Shown piece by piece: positions 6,875-9,755 of a DNA stretch of 9,755 nucleotides. How positions within the stretch are numbered: position 1 is the first letter of the stretch; each line of letters starts with the position of its first letter. The notes beneath the pieces are model-generated. The model saw nothing but the letters and a program-made list of their open reading frames with translations. It had not been told where the DNA came from and ran no database searches. The translations under genes were made by a program, and so were the position numbers. The DNA lies in the NCBI GenBank assembly GCA_049315745.1, contig JBMOJO010000136.1, forward strand, positions 1-9,755, given 5' to 3'. This DNA comes from JADJPL01 sp049315745. Lineage in GTDB: Bacteria; Bacteroidota; Bacteroidia; Chitinophagales; Saprospiraceae.

Positions 6875-8308
6875 ATGGATCGAATCGGGCACCGATGGGG
6901 GGCTATAATGCTCCCTGTATTTCTTTTGATTGTCTTTCAGGGGTTTGCATCTTCCCCTGTCACCTTTGAAGAGACAGAAGTTGCCAGACGCGTAGAACTC
7001 ATGAACAGCGAGGTCGTACAGCCCCGCTATGATGTTGTAGTACGCAGTTACCTTAGAACGTACCTGGTCAACCACCGGGCAAAGGCCCAGAAAATATTGG
7101 GGCGTAGCGTCCTTTATTTCCCGGTCTTCGAGGATTTCCTCCGCCGAAACAATCTTCCCCTCGACCTTAAGTACCTCCCGATCGTAGAGTCTGCCCTGGA
7201 GCCTAAGGCTACATCCCGTGTAGGCGCAGCCGGCCTCTGGCAGTTTATGCCTTCTACGGGAAGGATGTATGGATTGCAGGTGGACGATGTAGTGGACGAA
7301 CGCCGCGACCCCCTGAAATCAACGGAGGCGGCGGTGGTACACCTACAGGACTTGTTCGAAAAGTTTGAAAACTGGGAATTGGCAATTGCTGCGTATAATA
7401 GCGGGAGCGGGAGGGTCAGCAGGGCGGTAAAGCGCGCGAGGAGTACGAGCTACTGGAAAATCAGGGGCTATCTGCCACGTGAAACAGCAAATTATGTCCC
7501 CGCTTTTATCGCCGCCGCTTACCTGGTACGGTATTTCGAAGAACATGGGCTCGAACAGGATTACCCTTCACTGGATTTACAACTCACCGAAACGATTTCT
7601 ATCTATCACGAAGTAACATTTGATGAAATCGCCGAGGCTACCGGTACCCCAAAAGAAATTATCGCGACGCTGAACCCGGGCTTTCCGAAGGAAATGGTTC
7701 CGGCCAGCGCAAAGGGGTATTATTTCACCCTGCCACAGCGCGCAATGCGGGAATTCCGTATTCTACTGGAATCCAAAAAACCGGATCAGGCTATGGCTGC
7801 TGTTGGGGCCAGCTCGCCACTTTCTATAAAAATCCCTAAAGAGGCTATTAATCATTCCTACATTACTTTTTTCGTAGAAGTAGCAGAAGGCCAGACGCTC
7901 GAATCCATCGCCGGGCAGTGGCACAGCTCGGTGTATCAGCTCAGGGCCTGGAACGGGCTTAAGTCCTCACAGGAGGTGTCCGTTGGTCAAAAATTGAAGA
8001 TTTATCAACTTAAGGAAAGCCTCCCCCCCCCTTCCGTGAAATTTGAGCTGGTGGAGCCGCTCGACCCGCTTCCGCTCGACCGCGCTGAGTTTGTAGAACC
8101 TGCCGTATCGGGCACAAGCGAAGAGGACCCTCTGGAAAGGTTAAAGAAAAGAAGTTACTGCTACTATCTGGTCACCCGCCCCGAGCGGCTGCTCAATATT
8201 TCCCTCCGCTTTAAGGTTGACCCAAAGCGCCTCCAGGAGCTTAACGGGATATATAATTATAAAAACCTGAAATCGGGCACTTTAGTTAAAATAGCAGAGA
8301 TGTACTGA
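6875..8308 (+). CDS. mltD: MltD-like membrane-bound lytic transglycosylase with LysM domains
   Basis: This is a 477-residue peptidoglycan lytic transglycosylase. It should cleave the MurNAc-GlcNAc bond with formation of 1,6-anhydro-MurNAc in the periplasm. The N-terminal hydrophobic segment (about 9-25) is a signal peptide or anchor; there is no lipobox Cys, unlike E. coli MltD. The SLT domain covers about 80-225: LPIVESALEP (101-110) with catalytic Glu105, GAAGLWQFMPSTGR (117-130), AIAAYNSGSGRV (170-181) and ETANYVPAFIAA (203-214). A linker region follows, then two LysM-like modules at about 329-377 (WNGLKSSQEVSVGQKLKIY) and 428-474 (LNGIYNYKNLKSGTLVKI). A Pro-rich linker between them is encoded partly by a run of nine C (8023-8031). 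The start ATG is 24 bp from a promoter-like box; Met12 is a less likely alternative because it would remove the positive n-region. Confidence 0.93.
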   Translation: MDRIGHRWGAIMLPVFLLIVFQGFASSPVTFEETEVARRVELMNSEVVQPRYDVVVRSYLRTYLVNHRAKAQKILGRSVLYFPVFEDFLRRNNLPLDLKYLPIVESALEPKATSRVGAAGLWQFMPSTGRMYGLQVDDVVDERRDPLKSTEAAVVHLQDLFEKFENWELAIAAYNSGSGRVSRAVKRARSTSYWKIRGYLPRETANYVPAFIAAAYLVRYFEEHGLEQDYPSLDLQLTETISIYHEVTFDEIAEATGTPKEIIATLNPGFPKEMVPASAKGYYFTLPQRAMREFRILLESKKPDQAMAAVGASSPLSIKIPKEAINHSYITFFVEVAEGQTLESIAGQWHSSVYQLRAWNGLKSSQEVSVGQKLKIYQLKESLPPPSVKFELVEPLDPLPLDRAEFVEPAVSGTSEEDPLERLKKRSYCYYLVTRPERLLNISLRFKVDPKRLQELNGIYNYKNLKSGTLVKIAEMY

Positions 8309-8398
8309 CCAGAAAAACTACGCCGGCAACGCATCGAAATTTTTTGGTATTTTCTGTCTCACCCGGGTTCATTATGTTGTGCCCTAAATAAATGTCCA
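8309..8398 (+). other. Spacer between mltD and the DUF937 gene
   Basis: These 90 bp are non-coding. No clear terminator hairpin or TAnnTTTG box is visible. At its right end the 7-mer ATGTCCA is tandemly repeated (8392-8398 and 8399-8405). There are thus two ATGs 7 bp apart in different frames, and only the second opens the DUF937 frame. Confidence 0.4.
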
Positions 8399-9031
8399 AT
8401 GTCCAATCCTTTGATTTCACTACTCGAACAACAACTCGGCAACGGTAATTTAGTGGAAATGCTTGCAAAGCAGGTCGGGGCAAACGATCCTGCAAAAACC
8501 CAGAATGCTGCAAGCAGCATCGTCACCGCACTTATGGGCGCGATGGCCAAAAATGCAGCTTCTCCCGAAGGTGCAGGCGCCCTCGCTAAAGCGCTGGACC
8601 GCGACCACGATGGCAGTATCCTGGATGATCTGGCGGGGATGCTCAGCGGATCAGGCCAGCCACAAAGCCCTAAAGCGCTCAACGGCACAGGAATCGTAGG
8701 CCACTTGTTGGGCGATCGTCAGGATGGGGTAGCGGAAATGGTCAGCAAAGTGTCCGGAATGGATAAAGGGCAGGTCAGCGCCCTAATGGTTAAGTTGGCT
8801 CCTATGCTGATGGGCGCTTTGGGTAAAACAAAGAAGGATCAGGGGCTGGACGTCGGTGGCCTGGTATCCCTGCTTCAGGGCACCGTCGCCGACCAAAAGC
8901 AACAGGGCAGCCCGGTGATGAAAATGGTCACTGCGATGCTCGATAAAGACGGAGATGGCAGCGTAGTGGACGACATCGTGGAGTCTGCCGGTAAAGGTTT
9001 GCTGAGCAAACTTTTTGGAAAAAAGAAGTGA
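8399..9031 (+). CDS. DUF937-type protein with two EF-hand-like acidic loops
   Basis: This is a 210-residue protein with no signal peptide or membrane helix, resembling the DUF937 family of unknown function. It is Gly/Ala/Met/Leu-rich and mostly helical. It seems to be built from two related halves. Each carries a loop DxDxDGSxxDD: DRDHDGSILDD at 67-77 and DKDGDGSVVDD at 182-192, each followed by a short helical stretch. The Asp spacing at loop positions 1, 3 and 5 with Gly at 6 resembles EF-hand or dockerin calcium loops, but the position-12 acidic residue is hydrophobic (Leu78, Ile193), with Asp at 10 and 11 instead. Calcium binding is possible but not shown. The C-terminus is basic (KLFGKKK). 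From memory, DGDGS-type loops recur in DUF937 homologues. It lies 90 bp after mltD on the same strand, and the repeat array begins 43 bp after its stop. Confidence 0.8.
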   Translation: MSNPLISLLEQQLGNGNLVEMLAKQVGANDPAKTQNAASSIVTALMGAMAKNAASPEGAGALAKALDRDHDGSILDDLAGMLSGSGQPQSPKALNGTGIVGHLLGDRQDGVAEMVSKVSGMDKGQVSALMVKLAPMLMGALGKTKKDQGLDVGGLVSLLQGTVADQKQQGSPVMKMVTAMLDKDGDGSVVDDIVESAGKGLLSKLFGKKK

Positions 9032-9073
9032 GCCGTAAAGCAGCTACTCATGACTGCGGCGCCAAATAAGAAT

Positions 9074-9236
9074 TTGGGGTTGTGCCAAAAGTCTTTTGCC
9101 GCCTAAGGCGGCAGAATATTCTCTTTAGCGACACATCATTTTCGCAATTTCGCGAAGCGAAATTGCGAAAATGATGTGTCGCTAAAAATGTAATTTGGCG
9201 CGAAGCGCCACGAAAAGGCTTTTAACACAACCCCAA
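9074..9236. repeat. Cloverleaf repeat unit 1
   Basis: The outer stem P1 pairs 9074-9097 with 9213-9236: 24 positions with two adjacent C/A mismatches and one T/G. P2 is 9098-9103 with 9107-9112, loop TAA. P3 pairs 9124-9153 with 9157-9186, a perfect 30-bp stem with loop GAA (9154-9156). P4 is 9197-9201 with 9205-9209, loop GAA. This unit has the only complete left outer end (TTGGGGTTGTG); later units begin CTCGAGGTTG. It is therefore probably the true left edge of the array. Confidence 0.92.
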
Positions 9237-9247
9237 TATAAAGTCTC

Positions 9248-9408
9248 GAGGTTGCGTCAAAAGCCTTTTGCCGCCTTTGGCGGCAGAATATTCTCTTTAG
9301 CGACACATCATTTTCGCGATTTCGCGAGGCGAAATTGCGAAAATGATGTGTCGCTAAAAATGTAATTTGGCGCGAAGCGCCCCGAAAAGGCTTTTAACAC
9401 AACCCCAA
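9248..9408. repeat. Cloverleaf repeat unit 2
   Basis: P1 pairs GGTTG near 9250-9254 and the following AAAAGCCTTTT with 9385-9406, with two C/A mismatches. P2 is 9270-9284 with loop TTT. P3 pairs 9296-9325 with 9329-9358, loop GAG, with a single G/T pair (9318 with 9336) where unit 1 has A-T. P4 is 9369-9381. By eye it is identical to unit 3 over the full 172-bp period. Confidence 0.92.
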
Positions 9409-9419
9409 TATAAAGTCTC

Positions 9420-9580
9420 GAGGTTGCGTCAAAAGCCTTTTGCCGCCTTTGGCGGCAGAATATTCTCTTTAGCGACACATCATTTTCGCGATTTCGCGAG
9501 GCGAAATTGCGAAAATGATGTGTCGCTAAAAATGTAATTTGGCGCGAAGCGCCCCGAAAAGGCTTTTAACACAACCCCAA
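9420..9580. repeat. Cloverleaf repeat unit 3
   Basis: This is a copy of unit 2 shifted by 172 bp, with no difference that I can find. P2 is 9442-9456 (loop TTT). P3 pairs 9468-9497 with 9501-9530 (loop GAG). P4 is 9541-9553. The identity of the two inner units points to a recent duplication or to homogenisation. Confidence 0.92.
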
Positions 9581-9591
9581 TATAAAGTCTC

Positions 9592-9752
9592 GAGGTTGTG
9601 AAAAAAGGTTTTTGCCGCCTAAGGCGGCAGAATATTCTTCTGGGAGACGCGTCATTTTCGCGATTTCGCGAAGCGAAATCGTGAAAATGACGCGTCTCTA
9701 AAAATGTAATTTGGCGCGAAGCGCCCCGAAAAGGCTTTTAACACAACCCCAA
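9592..9752. repeat. Cloverleaf repeat unit 4, diverged in sequence but not in structure
   Basis: P2 is 9614-9628 (loop TAA). P3 pairs 9644-9669 with 9673-9698, loop GAA, 26 positions, with one G/T (9660 with 9682) and an added G/T at 9643/9699. The TTT of the other units at the base of P3 is replaced and no longer pairs. P4 is 9713-9725. The left outer arm differs most (AAAAAAGG in place of TCAAAAGCC) and gives a weaker P1. Several P3 changes relative to units 1-3 are compensated on the opposite arm. Confidence 0.9.
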
Positions 9753-9755
9753 TAT

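Larger units (their letters stand above)
9074..9755. repeat. Tandem array of four 172-bp cloverleaf-forming palindromic repeats
   Basis: The array is non-coding. The same end sequence, CACAACCCCAA, finishes at 9236, 9408, 9580 and 9752, giving an exact 172-bp period for all four units even though the outer ones have diverged. The window ends 3 bp after unit 4, so the array may continue. Each unit is a quasi-palindrome centred on a 3-nt loop. The outer stem P1 encloses a left hairpin P2 (GCCGCC, 3-nt loop, GGCGGC), a long central hairpin P3 and a right hairpin P4 (GGCGC, GAA, GCGCC). The unpaired arm segments are of equal length (26 nt) on each side, so the fold is a symmetrical four-way junction. 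A 10-bp palindrome, AGAATATTCT, follows P2 in every unit. The link between units contains CTCGAG. I see no ORF, no transposase and no unique spacers. The element type is unknown to me. Confidence 0.93.

Noticed and set aside
6728..7075. A minus-strand frame of 115 codons in the carB-mltD promoter region
   Set aside because: It overlaps the putative promoter and the first 67 codons of mltD, and its product has no recognisable motif.
9124..9186. Simple intrinsic terminator of the DUF937 gene
   Set aside because: The stem is much longer than usual, is repeated four times and lacks a downstream T tract. A termination side effect is possible but does not explain the array.
9074..9755. CRISPR array
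   Set aside because: The full 172-bp period is repeated, with no unique spacers, and the units are far too long and internally palindromic.
9074..9755. Integron attC sites
   Set aside because: The ends (GGTTGTG and CACAACC) are in the wrong orientation and do not fit GTTRRRY; there are no cassettes between the units.

Overview
The window looks like chromosomal DNA of a Bacteroidota bacterium, probably a Saprospiria- or Lewinella-like lineage with moderate GC. Four things point that way. It carries a GldH-type gliding-motility lipoprotein, a family restricted to Bacteroidota. Its CarB stops at 938 residues, without the C-terminal allosteric domain. Promoter-like boxes of the Bacteroidota TAnnTTTG type sit before carB and the lytic transglycosylase gene. 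Shine-Dalgarno sequences are weak or absent, and two genes use GTG starts. The exact genus is inference.

Layout. Positions 17-1284 hold two same-strand genes 17 bp apart: an SDR-fold protein that lacks the usual catalytic tyrosine, and a membrane-anchored TlpA-like thioredoxin. A 267-bp non-coding stretch follows. Next comes the chaperone cluster grpE - dnaJ - gldH (1552-3824), likely one operon: GrpE and DnaJ serve DnaK, which is not in the window, and the lipoprotein gene starts 10 bp after dnaJ. carB (6659-3843) runs convergently on the minus strand, its end 18 bp from the end of gldH. A 215-bp divergent promoter region separates carB from an MltD-like lytic transglycosylase with two LysM-type domains (6875-8308). 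A DUF937-type protein with two EF-hand-like acidic loops follows (8399-9031).

The most unusual part is the right end (9074-9755). It is a non-coding tandem array of four units with an exact 172-bp period, cut by the window edge. Each unit is a quasi-palindrome of about 163 bp that can fold into a symmetrical cloverleaf: an outer stem of about 20-24 bp, a left hairpin, a 26-30 bp central hairpin with a 3-nt loop, and a right hairpin. Between units the central stem shows compensatory base-pair changes. One pair is A-T in unit 1, G/T in units 2 and 3, and G-C in unit 4. Hairpin tips repeatedly carry GCGAAGC, a known ultra-stable DNA mini-hairpin. No ORF, CRISPR or transposase explains the array. 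It is the best candidate here for an undescribed element, as a structured RNA, a cruciform or protein-binding DNA array, or a non-autonomous mobile repeat.

The other genes are ordinary housekeeping or envelope genes. They show a few noteworthy details: loss of SDR catalytic residues, the missing CarB regulatory domain, and a run of nine C inside the transglycosylase gene.
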